This document shows positions 22,568 to 30,977 of a stretch of DNA of 35,681 nt, piece after piece (the first letter of the stretch is position 1; every line of letters starts with the position of its first letter). The notes under the pieces were generated by a model. The model had not been told where the DNA came from. It was given only the letters and a program-made list of their open reading frames with translations, and searched no databases. The translations under genes were made by a program, and so were the position numbers. The stretch is from Syntrophomonadaceae bacterium (lineage in GTDB: Bacteria; Bacillota; Dethiobacteria; DTU022; UBA8154), in NCBI GenBank assembly GCA_007122565.1, contig SKTJ01000079.1:1-35681 (forward strand), written 5' to 3'.

Positions 22568-23698
22568 ATGGATAATGGACAAAGTATTCGTTTGCTAAAC
22601 CTCCAGCTTTTTGCTGAAGGCGAGGACAAGACGGAGCAGCCCACGCCACACCGCTTGCGCGAAGCGCGCAAAAAGGGCCAGGTAATGAAGAGCATGGAAC
22701 TGAACGCGGCGATCAACATGGCCGGGATGGTTTCTTTTTTCATCCTGATCTGGCCGTATTTCCAAAATAATTTATTTGCCATGCTCAATCATTATCTCGG
22801 TGCCCTTCCTGTGGAAATGGCATCCGCTGACTTTCCCGCTATTTTTATTATGCGCCTATCCCTGCAACAGTTTATGGGGTTGGTCCTGCCCTTCCTGCTG
22901 GTGGCCTTTTTTCTCGGTTTTATGTCCAATGTTATGCAAGTGGGCTTTCTCGTCTCCACGGAGGTGCTCAAACCACAGCTAAACCGCCTCAATCCGGTGG
23001 AAGGATTTAAACGTATTCTTTCCCGTCGCTCTCTTTTTGAAATGGTTAAATCTATCCTGAAAGTGGTTATTTTTGCCCTGGTCTGCTATTTTTATCTGCG
23101 CAGCCAGCTTCCGCCCATGCTTCTTTTGCTCGGCCAGGAGGCTTGGGTATCGGCCAGTCTCCTGGGAAAAGTGCTGGTGGGACTCGCCTACCGTGTTGCT
23201 GCTCTCTTTTTCATCCTGGCGATTATCGATTTTATTTATCAGCGTCACGAGTTTATCAAAAACCTGCGCATGTCCCGCCGTGATGTGAAGGATGAATACA
23301 AGCAGTTGGAGGGGGATCCCCATGTGCGCTCACGTGTGCGGGAGCGGCAACGGGCCATGGCCCGGGAGCGCAGCATGGCCCAGGTGCCTGAGGCGACAGT
23401 TGTTGTCACCAACCCCACGCACTTGGCCGTGGCCCTGCGTTATAATGAAAAGGAAGACGGTGCTCCGGTGCTCCTGGCCAAGGGAGCCGGAATCCTGGCG
23501 CAGCGTATCCGGGAAATAGCGCAAGATCATCACATTCCCATAATCCAAAACCCGCCGGTGGCCCGCCTGCTCTACCGCGAAGTGGAGATCGGGGAAGAGA
23601 TTCCGGGTAATCTTTACCAGGCAGTGGCAGAGATCATGGCCCTTGTTTACCGCCTTCAGGAGAAAGAGCGGTTGCGGCGTCGCCGGGCGGGAGCCTAG
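22568..23698 (+). CDS. flhB: Flagellar export specificity switch protein FlhB
   Basis: A 376-residue protein starting at ATG 22568. The N-terminus carries the conserved EDKTEQPTPHRLREARKKGQ. Four membrane segments follow up to about residue 220. The cytoplasmic domain has the self-cleaving NPTH motif with N282 (VVTNPTHLAVALRYNE), and HHIPIIQNPPVARLLYREVE. FlhB cleaves itself at N-PTH and, with FliK, switches export to filament substrates. It is the last gene before the sigma-A promoter at 23721. All key residues are present. Confidence 0.98.
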   Translation: MDNGQSIRLLNLQLFAEGEDKTEQPTPHRLREARKKGQVMKSMELNAAINMAGMVSFFILIWPYFQNNLFAMLNHYLGALPVEMASADFPAIFIMRLSLQQFMGLVLPFLLVAFFLGFMSNVMQVGFLVSTEVLKPQLNRLNPVEGFKRILSRRSLFEMVKSILKVVIFALVCYFYLRSQLPPMLLLLGQEAWVSASLLGKVLVGLAYRVAALFFILAIIDFIYQRHEFIKNLRMSRRDVKDEYKQLEGDPHVRSRVRERQRAMARERSMAQVPEATVVVTNPTHLAVALRYNEKEDGAPVLLAKGAGILAQRIREIAQDHHIPIIQNPPVARLLYREVEIGEEIPGNLYQAVAEIMALVYRLQEKERLRRRRAGA

Positions 23699-23720
23699 GC
23701 GGACAGACAAGGTATTTCCC

Positions 23721-23749
23721 TTGCAAAAATCGGGAATGGGGCATATAAT
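23721..23749 (+). promoter_or_regulatory. Sigma-A promoter upstream of flhA
   Basis: TTGCAA (23721-23726) and a perfect TATAAT (23744-23749) are separated by exactly 17 bases. It lies in the 170-nt flhB-flhA gap, about 120 nt before the flhA start. It would give flhA-flhF-flhG-PilZ-sigma-28 a vegetative source of transcription independent of the flgB promoter. Confidence 0.65.
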
Positions 23750-23868
23750 TATAGCAAAATAATGAATTTATTGTAGAAATATCTATAAAGACCAGAAATC
23801 AGATCCAGACCCAGTATCAGGAAACGAATTATGAATACTCGTAAGCAATGCAAGGAGGCGGATACGGA

Positions 23869-25962
23869 TTGCCTTCTCCCCTGACGGTTTCCCGTGGTGT
23901 AATAACCAGTATATTTAAAAATGCCGATGTTATCGCAGCTATGGCCTTTGTCTTCATTATCGCCATTATCATTATTCCCATCCGGCCAGGCATGCTCGAT
24001 GTCATGCTGGTGATCAACCTTACTTTGGCTTTGATCATCGTGCTCATGACTCTCATTGTTACGGAGGTGCTGCAGCTTTCCACTTTCCCTTCTGTCCTCC
24101 TGGTAGCCACCCTTTTTCGCCTTTCCCTGAACATCTCTTCCACCCGCCTGATCCTCACGGAGGCACGGGCCGGCGATGTAATTAACGCGTTCGGGGAATT
24201 TGTGGTTGGGGGTAACTACGTAATCGGTCTGGTTATTTTCGTGATTATTACCGTTGTGCAATTTGTGGTAATCACCAATGGTGCGGGGCGGATCGCTGAG
24301 GTGGCAGCCCGTTTTACCCTTGATGCCATGCCCGGTAAGCAGATGAGCATTGATGCCGATCTTAATGCAGGACTGATCGACGAAAATGAAGCCCGTACCC
24401 GCCGCAGCAAGATCCAGCGGGAGGCCGACTTTTTCGGGGCCATGGATGGTGCCAGTAAATTTGTACGCGGTGATGCCATCGCCGGGGTGATTATTGTGCT
24501 AATCAATATTATCGGCGGACTGGTGGTGGGGATGGTTATGGGGGGGATGAACTTTGAGGTTGCCGCACGCACTTATACCCTCCTTACGGTGGGGGATGGG
24601 TTGGTGGCAACAATCCCCGCACTCCTCGTCTCTACCGCTGCCGGTATGCTGGTAACTCGCACAACGGGGGATAAGTCCTTCGGGAAGGATTTTAGCGCCC
24701 AGTTTCTTGGCGTTCCCAAGGTTCTGGCAATTGTGGCGGCCATTCTCCTCTCCATGGGGCTGATCCCGGATTTGCCGTTTCTTCCCTTCCTGGTAATGTC
24801 CCTGGCCTGCGGTTCGGGTGCGTTTCTGCTCATGCGCGAGGAACAAAAAACAGGACTAAAGCAACTTGAAGCGGCTGAACAGGAACCGGAGGAGGATGTT
24901 GCTGCCCCGGAGGAAGATATCCGCAACCTGATGAAGACTGACTTAATGGAGATCGAAATCGGTTATAATCTCGTATCCCTCACTGAAAAAACAGAAGAGG
25001 GGGAGTTGCTGCAGCGTATAACGTCAGCCCGTCGCCGCCTATCCACGGAGCTGGGAATGATCATCCGGGCCATTCGAATCCGGGATAATTTGCAACTTCC
25101 CCCGAATACATATCTGATCAAGTTAAAGGGTAATGAAATCGCCCGCGGCGATCTGCGTCCCGGCTATCTGTTAGCATTAAACCCGGAAGGAGTTCCACCC
25201 GAGGAGCTGGGGGGCATCCCTACCATGGAGCCCACTTTCAACCTGCCGGCAGTATGGATTTCCCCCGCCCAGAAAGACGAAGCGGAGCTTAAGGGGTGCA
25301 CGGTAGTGGATGTAGCCACCGTGTTGATTACCCATCTAACAGAAATTACCAGTTCCCATGCCCATGAACTGCTTGGCCGTCAGGAGGTTAAGGAGATGGT
25401 GGATATGGTCAGGGAGAGCAGGCCTACTGTTGTGGAAGAGTTGATTCCCGAATTGATGAGCGTGGGGGATGTGCAAAAGATCCTGCAAAACCTGTTGCGC
25501 GAGAATATTCCGCTGCAGGATCTCCCCTCCATTCTGGAGACGCTTGCGGATCACGCCGCATCCACACGTGCTCCCGATTTGCTCACGGAATATGTGCGTC
25601 AGTCTATGGCGCGCACCATCAGCGCCCGCTTTGCCGCGGAGGGGGGTAAACTTTCCGTTATTACAATCGACCCTGCTCTGGAGAAACATATAGCTTCCTC
25701 GCTGCAGGAGACCATGCACGGTAGTTTCCCCGTCTTAGAGCCGGAAGTTTCCCAACGTATAGTGCAAGGTATTTCCAGCATGGTGGAGAAATTACGTAAC
25801 CGGGGTCTTTCTCCTGTTGTCCTCACATCACCCCGTATCCGCCTTCCTTTCCGTCGTCTGGTAGAGCGGTTTCTTCCCGATCTGCCGGTTATTTCCTTAA
25901 ACGAAGTGGTGCCGCAGGTAGCTGTAGAAGCTGTGGGGGTGTTAAAAGAAAATGAAGGTTAG
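23869..25962 (+). CDS. flhA: Flagellar export gate protein FlhA
   Basis: A 697-residue protein. TTG 23869 is preferred over the in-frame ATG 23848, because AAGGAGG (23851-23857) would otherwise be inside the coding sequence. The N-terminal half has about eight membrane segments including RPGMLDVMLVINLTLALIIV, the cytoplasmic FHIPEP loop region (GRIAEVAARFTLDAMPGKQM, SIDADLNAGLIDENEA), and GGLVVGMVMGGMNFEVAART. The C-terminal cytoplasmic domain (about residues 340-697) includes LIPELMSVGDVQKILQNLLR. FlhA is the main docking platform of the export gate. It overlaps flhF by 11 nt. Confidence 0.97.
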   Translation: MPSPLTVSRGVITSIFKNADVIAAMAFVFIIAIIIIPIRPGMLDVMLVINLTLALIIVLMTLIVTEVLQLSTFPSVLLVATLFRLSLNISSTRLILTEARAGDVINAFGEFVVGGNYVIGLVIFVIITVVQFVVITNGAGRIAEVAARFTLDAMPGKQMSIDADLNAGLIDENEARTRRSKIQREADFFGAMDGASKFVRGDAIAGVIIVLINIIGGLVVGMVMGGMNFEVAARTYTLLTVGDGLVATIPALLVSTAAGMLVTRTTGDKSFGKDFSAQFLGVPKVLAIVAAILLSMGLIPDLPFLPFLVMSLACGSGAFLLMREEQKTGLKQLEAAEQEPEEDVAAPEEDIRNLMKTDLMEIEIGYNLVSLTEKTEEGELLQRITSARRRLSTELGMIIRAIRIRDNLQLPPNTYLIKLKGNEIARGDLRPGYLLALNPEGVPPEELGGIPTMEPTFNLPAVWISPAQKDEAELKGCTVVDVATVLITHLTEITSSHAHELLGRQEVKEMVDMVRESRPTVVEELIPELMSVGDVQKILQNLLRENIPLQDLPSILETLADHAASTRAPDLLTEYVRQSMARTISARFAAEGGKLSVITIDPALEKHIASSLQETMHGSFPVLEPEVSQRIVQGISSMVEKLRNRGLSPVVLTSPRIRLPFRRLVERFLPDLPVISLNEVVPQVAVEAVGVLKENEG

Positions 25963-27037
25963 AAAATTCAATGTGCAGGATATGCGTGAAGGAATGATGC
26001 GTGTTAAAGATGAGCTGGGTCCTAATGCGATCATTCTGGAAAGCCGGCGTGTGCGCTCGAAAGGATTAATTGGGTTTTTTGCTCCGTCCCGCATAGAGCT
26101 TACCGCCGCTGTGGATAATACTGCTTCCCGCACCCATGATCCGGAACCACCCCCACCCCGGGAGTTGGATAAGGGGATCCGCGAAGAACTGTCCGACTTG
26201 AAAAAAATTATTTCACGTCTGGTGGTGCGGGAGGAAAAACCTGCAGAGGCGAAAGGCAAGGAAAGTGAACTGTTGCAGAGGTGGCGTGTACACCTGGAGC
26301 AGCAGGAGGTCATTCCGGAACTGATCCATGAGCTCCTGGAAGAATTGAGCAGTTTTGTTAATGAAGAACTGCGCCTTCCTGAAGAGGTGGCATCCCTTTT
26401 CCTGCGCAAGAGCCTGCGTAAGCGCTTAAAGACAATGCCGGAAAAAGGGGCTCCGGTACAGGTTTTTGTCGGCCCCACCGGGGTGGGCAAAACCACAACC
26501 CTGGCAAAGCTGGCAGCGCGCTACGCCCTTTACCAGGGGGAGAAGGTGGGGATCATTACCATTGATCATTATCGCATCGGTGCTTTGGAGCAGTTGCGTA
26601 CTTATTCGGACATTACGGGACTGCCCCTGGAAGTGGTGATGACGCCAAAGGATCTGCGCCGTGCAATTGAAAAGTTTAGCTGGTGTCAGCGTATCCTCAT
26701 TGACACTGCCGGCCGCAGCACCCTCAACACATCACATATTCAGGAACTTGCCGGATATCTGCAAAATTTACCGCCGGCCGAGATATTTCTGGTGAACAGC
26801 GCCACCACCAAGATGCGGGACTTGAAGCTAATAACGGATAACTTTCGTTCTATGAATTATAATCGACTTATTTTTACCAAGCTTGATGAGACGGCTTCAT
26901 ATGGTCTTTTGCTAAACAGCATCCATTACACCCGCTTACCCCTTATTTACCTGACGATGGGGCAAAGCGTGCCGGATGATATTTGTGTGGCAGATGTAGA
27001 TAAAATCGCCGCTTTGATTCTGGGGGAGGAAGAATAA
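25952..27037 (+). CDS. flhF: SRP-like GTPase FlhF
   Basis: A 361-residue protein starting at ATG 25952. A basic N-terminal domain begins MKVRKFNVQDMREGMMRVKD and includes the LGPNAIILESRRV motif. The SRP-type NG domain has the P-loop GPTGVGKTTT (G174 onwards), TIDHYRIGALEQLRTYSDI, the LIDTAGRS motif and FTKLDET. FlhF marks the site of flagellar assembly at the membrane. It overlaps flhA by 11 nt and flhG by 1 nt, so the three are translationally coupled. All GTP-binding motifs are present. Confidence 0.97.
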   Translation: MKVRKFNVQDMREGMMRVKDELGPNAIILESRRVRSKGLIGFFAPSRIELTAAVDNTASRTHDPEPPPPRELDKGIREELSDLKKIISRLVVREEKPAEAKGKESELLQRWRVHLEQQEVIPELIHELLEELSSFVNEELRLPEEVASLFLRKSLRKRLKTMPEKGAPVQVFVGPTGVGKTTTLAKLAARYALYQGEKVGIITIDHYRIGALEQLRTYSDITGLPLEVVMTPKDLRRAIEKFSWCQRILIDTAGRSTLNTSHIQELAGYLQNLPPAEIFLVNSATTKMRDLKLITDNFRSMNYNRLIFTKLDETASYGLLLNSIHYTRLPLIYLTMGQSVPDDICVADVDKIAALILGEEE

Positions 27038-27933
27038 TGGCGGACCAGGCGGAACGTTTACGGGCAATAGTACAGGGTCAGCGGGATATGGGATCATCGC
27101 GCCCGAAGGGCGCATCCCGTACGATCGTCGTAGCCAGTGGTAAGGGGGGCGTGGGTAAAACCAACCTTGTGATCAACATGGCCCTTACCATGGGACAACT
27201 GGGGCGTAAGACCATGATCCTGGACGCGGATCTGGGGATGGCCAATGTGGATATTCTTCTGGATCTTAAACCTGTTTATACACTTATTGATGTAATGAGC
27301 GGTAAGAAAGAACTGCAGGAGGTAATCCTGCGCGGGCCTTATAACCTGGAAGTCCTGCCGGGCGGTTCCTGCATCCCGGAAATCATTAACATGGACACCC
27401 GGCAACGGGAGCAGCTTATTTCCCGCCTTTCCTATCTGGAGAATGAGGTGGATATTCTGTTCATTGACTGCTCTGCCGGTATTTCCCGTAATGTGCTCAG
27501 TTTTATCGCTGCTGCCGACGACCTGGTACTAATAACCACGCCGGAGCCTACGGCGATTACTGATGTTTACAGCGTAATCAAGATTGTTGATAAGTATTGT
27601 ATGCACGCCAGTGTAGGTCTTATTGTCAATATGGTTGGCAGTATGCGGGAAGGTGAACAGATCTTTGATCGGATTGCCCGCGTTTGCCATAATTTTCTTA
27701 ACCTGAAACTTACCCATGTGGGGAGTGTTGATTTTGATCAGCATGTGCAAAAAGCAGTGATTAACTGCTCACCGTATGTGCTCCAGTATCCCCGCTCCCG
27801 GGCGGCCCAGGCCACACAACAGATTGCACGCCACCTGCTGGGGGTGGATACAGCCAAACTTTCGGGAAGAAAAGAAAATGGGTTTGTCAGGCGCCTTTTC
27901 CAGCGTTGGGTAGGCGAGACTGCTGAACGATAG
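27037..27933 (+). CDS. flhG: MinD-like ATPase FlhG (YlxH)
   Basis: A 298-residue protein starting at ATG 27037 within the flhF stop. The N-terminus DQAERLRAIVQGQ matches the DQAxxLR peptide that stimulates FlhF GTPase activity in related proteins. A deviant Walker A, GKGGVGKT (residues 35-42), is followed by DADLGMANVDILLDLKPVY and the LFIDCSAGIS segment with conserved aspartate. FlhG limits flagellar number and position, in concert with FlhF and C-ring proteins. Domain completeness is normal. Confidence 0.97.
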   Translation: MADQAERLRAIVQGQRDMGSSRPKGASRTIVVASGKGGVGKTNLVINMALTMGQLGRKTMILDADLGMANVDILLDLKPVYTLIDVMSGKKELQEVILRGPYNLEVLPGGSCIPEIINMDTRQREQLISRLSYLENEVDILFIDCSAGISRNVLSFIAAADDLVLITTPEPTAITDVYSVIKIVDKYCMHASVGLIVNMVGSMREGEQIFDRIARVCHNFLNLKLTHVGSVDFDQHVQKAVINCSPYVLQYPRSRAAQATQQIARHLLGVDTAKLSGRKENGFVRRLFQRWVGETAER

Positions 27934-27949
27934 TTCAGGGAGACAAGAA

Positions 27950-28711
27950 ATGGCTATTAAAAAGATATTTAGGGAAAATATGCCTATCGAAGTTTACGAT
28001 GAAGATAGTGAACATTATTATAAAAGTATTATCCAGGAAGTGGAAGAAGGCTCTTTAGCTATCGGTGTGCCCATGAAGGGGCGGAACCAACTCCTCATGC
28101 GGAAAAAAAATACATATGCTTTGCGCTTGACTGTTGATGACGCCCTCTACAGCTTTAACAGTAAGATGCTCGGGCGCCGCCGTAGTGGGAATGTCTCCCT
28201 TTTCGTCCTCGAATGGCCTGAGGAGATCAAGCGCAGCCAGCGGCGGCAATTCTTCCGTATGCCTGTAACTATGGACTCCCACTACTGGATGCTTGAAAAA
28301 GGAAGCCTTGGTGCAGTAGCTACCCCGGAGGATCTACCGGTGGATGTTGAAGGCTTTATGGAACCGGAGAGCCCGCCAATCAACCTGCGCCAGCCCCTGA
28401 ATAAGCTGGTGGGCTGCCTGGGAGAACCGGATAAGGCCGTGACCCTTAATATCAGTGGCGGCGGAATTGCATTGGTAGTAAACCGTTTTATTCCCGAGGG
28501 CAGCCTCTTGGCCATGCGTATTTTTATGCAAAGTAAGGATAGCAGGAAGACAATGTTGCTGAGAGGCCGTGTGGTCCGTTCCTCCCCCATGGATGGGGGT
28601 AAGGGGCTGGTGCGCTACCGCCTGGGGATAGAATTCGAGGATATTAGCGAAAAATTAAGGGATGATCTGATAAACTTTATTTTTGTATTGTCACGGGAGA
28701 AGACCCGTTAG
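27950..28711 (+). CDS. PilZ-domain flagellar brake protein (YcgR-like)
   Basis: A 253-residue protein starting at ATG 27950. An N-terminal YcgR-type beta domain (residues ~1-95) leads into the PilZ domain. The first c-di-GMP motif is RRQFFR (residues 98-103), and the second is NISGGG (starting N167), both intact. Between them about 60 residues, including PESPPINLRQPLNKLVGCLG, form a longer insertion than usual. YcgR proteins bind c-di-GMP and slow the motor by contacting FliG/MotA. The location between flhG and sigma-28 is typical for Clostridia. A named gene symbol is not justified. Confidence 0.9.
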   Translation: MAIKKIFRENMPIEVYDEDSEHYYKSIIQEVEEGSLAIGVPMKGRNQLLMRKKNTYALRLTVDDALYSFNSKMLGRRRSGNVSLFVLEWPEEIKRSQRRQFFRMPVTMDSHYWMLEKGSLGAVATPEDLPVDVEGFMEPESPPINLRQPLNKLVGCLGEPDKAVTLNISGGGIALVVNRFIPEGSLLAMRIFMQSKDSRKTMLLRGRVVRSSPMDGGKGLVRYRLGIEFEDISEKLRDDLINFIFVLSREKTR

Positions 28712-28722
28712 GGGGGGTAAAA

Positions 28723-29481
28723 TTGACCGATGAACTCTGGCAGAAATACATACAGACACGGGATAAAGATACACGGGACGCGCTGATCCAAGAGTACCTC
28801 CCCCTGGTCAAACAGATTGCGGGGCGTCTCTCCTTCGGTTTGCCGCCCCAGGTGGAAGAGGAAGATCTGGTGGGCAGCGGTGTGATTGGACTGCTGGAGG
28901 CACTGGAGCGTTTTAATACTGCTTATGATACGGGATTTAAAACTTTCGCCACCTGGCGGATCCGCGGCGCCATGCTTGATGAATTACGCAAACTGAGTTG
29001 GTCCCCCCGTTCCCTGTACCGCCGTTTACGCGAGTTGCAGGGGGCGGAACAGAAATTGTCCCACCAGTTGGGCCGCGAACCATCCACTGCCGAACTGGCA
29101 ACGGAGCTGAAATGGTCGCCGGAGGCGGTGGACCAGGTGTACAGTCAGATGAACAGCCATGCCCTTATTTCCCTGGAATCACTCCTTTTTGCTCCCGCTG
29201 CTGCGGAGGGAAAAGAAGAGGAATTGCTGCCGGCAGGGCCTTTTATTACACCGGAGGACAGTGTGGAACGGGAAGAACGGCGCTCGGTTTTAACGGGGGC
29301 GATTGCCGCACTCCCGGAACGGGACAAGTTGTTGTTGGCTCTTTATTACAAAGAAGAACTCACCCTCAAGGAGATTGGCATGGTGCTTCATGTCTCCACA
29401 GCCCGCGTTTCCCAGCTCCACGCCAGGGCGTTGCGTAGTTTGCGTGACAAGTTAACTGAGGCCGGCTATATGCAGAAATAG
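28723..29481 (+). CDS. fliA: RNA polymerase sigma-28 factor (FliA/SigD)
   Basis: A 252-residue protein starting at TTG 28723 behind GGGGGG. Region 2 includes GVIGLLEALERFNTAYDTGF, KTFATWRIRGAMLDELRKL and the sigma-28 SPRSLYRRLREL segment. Region 3 (LGREPSTAELATEL) and region 4 (LTLKEIGMVLHVSTARVSQL) with a helix-turn-helix are present. It directs transcription of late flagellar and chemotaxis genes and is normally held by FlgM, which is not in the window. Its own product would act on the promoters found at 1962 and 29957. Confidence 0.96.
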   Translation: MTDELWQKYIQTRDKDTRDALIQEYLPLVKQIAGRLSFGLPPQVEEEDLVGSGVIGLLEALERFNTAYDTGFKTFATWRIRGAMLDELRKLSWSPRSLYRRLRELQGAEQKLSHQLGREPSTAELATELKWSPEAVDQVYSQMNSHALISLESLLFAPAAAEGKEEELLPAGPFITPEDSVEREERRSVLTGAIAALPERDKLLLALYYKEELTLKEIGMVLHVSTARVSQLHARALRSLRDKLTEAGYMQK

Positions 29482-29502
29482 CCCGGGAGGGGGAGATCGC
29501 CT

Positions 29503-29973
29503 ATGGATTCGGCTATGCTGCTGCTGGGAGTATTAATTGGATGCCTTGCCGGCTTGCTGCTTGTCTGGTACTTATGGCGTCATAGCGGAGCGGTTGAGCC
29601 TTTTTTTCAAAGATTACTGCAACAGGAGAACCGGGCGGAGGCACGCATCGATACCCGGCTGATGCTCCATGAACTGCTGCGAAAAGTGGAAGATCTGACG
29701 GCCAAGACGCAGCGTATGGATATGGAATTGCAGGATCTGCGGGAGCGTTCCCGTTACTCTGTGCCGGTAGCCGCCGAAGAACCGGAAAAGAAGAGCAATT
29801 TTTCCGAGGTTTGCCGCCTGGCCCGGGAAGGGCTTAGTGCTGATGAAATTGCCTGCCGGCTTCAGTTGGGGCAGGGAGAAGTTGAACTGTTCCTATCCCT
29901 GGAAAGGAAACCTGACTGGGTGGTTTCAGGAAATAATAATCAGAAAAAAACAACCTTAAATGATGAGACATAA
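29503..29973 (+). CDS. YlxL/SwrB-like membrane-anchored coiled-coil protein
   Basis: A 156-residue protein starting at ATG 29503, 21 nt after the sigma-28 gene. One N-terminal membrane segment (residues ~5-24, MLLLGVLIGCLAGLLLVWYL) is followed by a coiled coil (LMLHELLRKVEDLTAKTQRM) and a small helical region VCRLAREGLSADEIACRLQL that looks like a helix-turn-helix-type motif. This matches the organisation of YlxL/SwrB-type proteins found just after sigD; SwrB promotes flagellar basal-body maturation in B. subtilis. Sequence similarity to SwrB is low, so the call rests on architecture and position. The sigma-28 promoter at 29957 overlaps its 3' end. Confidence 0.7.
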   Translation: MDSAMLLLGVLIGCLAGLLLVWYLWRHSGAVEPFFQRLLQQENRAEARIDTRLMLHELLRKVEDLTAKTQRMDMELQDLRERSRYSVPVAAEEPEKKSNFSEVCRLAREGLSADEIACRLQLGQGEVELFLSLERKPDWVVSGNNNQKKTTLNDET

Positions 29974-29983
29974 GTGCCGATAA
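29957..29983 (+). promoter_or_regulatory. Consensus sigma-28 (SigD/FliA) promoter before flgF
   Basis: TAAA (29957-29960) and GCCGATAA (29976-29983) are separated by exactly 15 bases, matching the sigma-28 consensus almost perfectly. It overlaps the last codons of the YlxL-like gene and gives an untranslated leader of about 85 nt before flgF at 30077. Confidence 0.85.
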
Positions 29984-30076
29984 GTAATTAGACAGAACGG
30001 TGACCGGATATGCGACGGCGGATATGGAAGAATCACGGGCGGATATGGAATCCGTCCCTATTGGAAGGAGCCTTAT

Positions 30077-30838
30077 ATGCGCGGCCTATATAATGCAGCG
30101 GGTTCAATGCTTGTCAACCAGGTTCACCTGGAAAATATCAGTAACAACCTCTCTAACCTTAACACCAATGGTTACAAACGAAGCGAAGTAATGAACAGGA
30201 GTTTTCCGGAAATTTATCTTTATCGTCTGGAGAAAACGGCGCCGCATGCAAAAACCGGTTTGTATGGTCCCATCGGTGTTGCCGCTGAGAATGTTGCCGT
30301 CGGGGAGACGGTAACCATATATCTGCCCGGTGCCTTACGGGAAACAGGCAGAGAATTGGATCTGGCACTGCAAGAGCCGGGTTTTTTTATGGTAGAGACA
30401 CCTGAGGGTATGCGTTATACGCGGGACGGTCACTTTCACTTAAGTGCGGACGGAACGCTCGTCAACTCCAGGGGATTTCCTGTATGGGGGGAAGAAGGTC
30501 CGATTGTGCTGCAAACGGATCGGCCCGTTATTGACCGGGCGGGAAATATCTATGATAACGGGGAACAGGCGGCCAGGCTGCAGGTTTTTGACCTGGCTCC
30601 GGAGACATTGATCTGGAAGGAAGGTTATAGCTTATACGAGGCGATGGGAGCTGGGGAGCCGATGCTACTGGAGCAACCTTCCATTTTCCAGGGATACCTG
30701 GAAGAGGCCAACACCGATCTGGGACGGCAGATGACCGATATGATTAAAGTGCGCCGCAGCTACGAGGCGGCCCAAAAAATCTCCCAGGTTTACGACCGTC
30801 TCCTCTCCCGTGCCGCGAACGAACTGGCAAATTTATAA
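30077..30838 (+). CDS. flgF: Distal rod/hook-basal body protein, FlgF-like (FlhO type)
   Basis: A 253-residue protein starting at ATG 30077 behind GGAAGGAG. The N-terminus (LYNAAGSMLVNQVHLENISN, NLSNLNTNGYKRSE) and C-terminus (ANTDLGRQMTDMIKVRRSYE, then AAQKISQVYDRLLSRAANEL) are rod-family signatures. The middle contains GRELDLALQEPGFFMVETPE and YTRDGHFHLSADGTLVNSRG. Together with the next gene it corresponds to the flhO-flhP pair of Bacillus. FlgF is a rod component. Whether it is FlgF or FlgG in function cannot be settled; paralogue naming is approximate. Confidence 0.9.
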   Translation: MRGLYNAAGSMLVNQVHLENISNNLSNLNTNGYKRSEVMNRSFPEIYLYRLEKTAPHAKTGLYGPIGVAAENVAVGETVTIYLPGALRETGRELDLALQEPGFFMVETPEGMRYTRDGHFHLSADGTLVNSRGFPVWGEEGPIVLQTDRPVIDRAGNIYDNGEQAARLQVFDLAPETLIWKEGYSLYEAMGAGEPMLLEQPSIFQGYLEEANTDLGRQMTDMIKVRRSYEAAQKISQVYDRLLSRAANELANL

Positions 30839-30844
30839 AGCAGG

Positions 30845-30967
30845 AGGAGAATTCAGAATTCAGAAGTCAGGAGTCAGGAGTCAGGAGTCAGAATAAAACC
30901 GGCGGACGCCTGTAGGCAGGCGCCACAATCTTTTCCTACCTGCTACCTGCTATCTAACTATCTACTG
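30845..30967. repeat. Heptamer arrays and R1-like core in the flgF-flgG gap
   Basis: CAGGAGT-type heptamers occupy about 30866-30890, ending GAATAAAA. A GC hairpin (GGCGGACGCC-type, with GCCTGTAGGC) follows at about 30901-30925, then AATCTTTTCCTACC (30927-30940), the complement of GGTAGGAAAAGATT, and heptamers TGCTACC/TGCTATC/TAACTAT. The heptamers are complementary to those at 12064-12111 and the core resembles R1. No gene is seen. Confidence 0.65.
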
Positions 30968-30977
30968 GAGGGTTACC

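Noticed and set aside
25942..26496. 184-codon minus-strand frame opposite flhF
   Set aside because: Antisense shadow of flhF with serine/arginine-biased composition and no neighbouring signals.
10031..30967. CRISPR arrays suggested by short repeated units in gaps
   Set aside because: Units are 7-8 nt tandem repeats or dispersed elements without regular ~30-nt repeats and unique spacers, and no cas genes occur.
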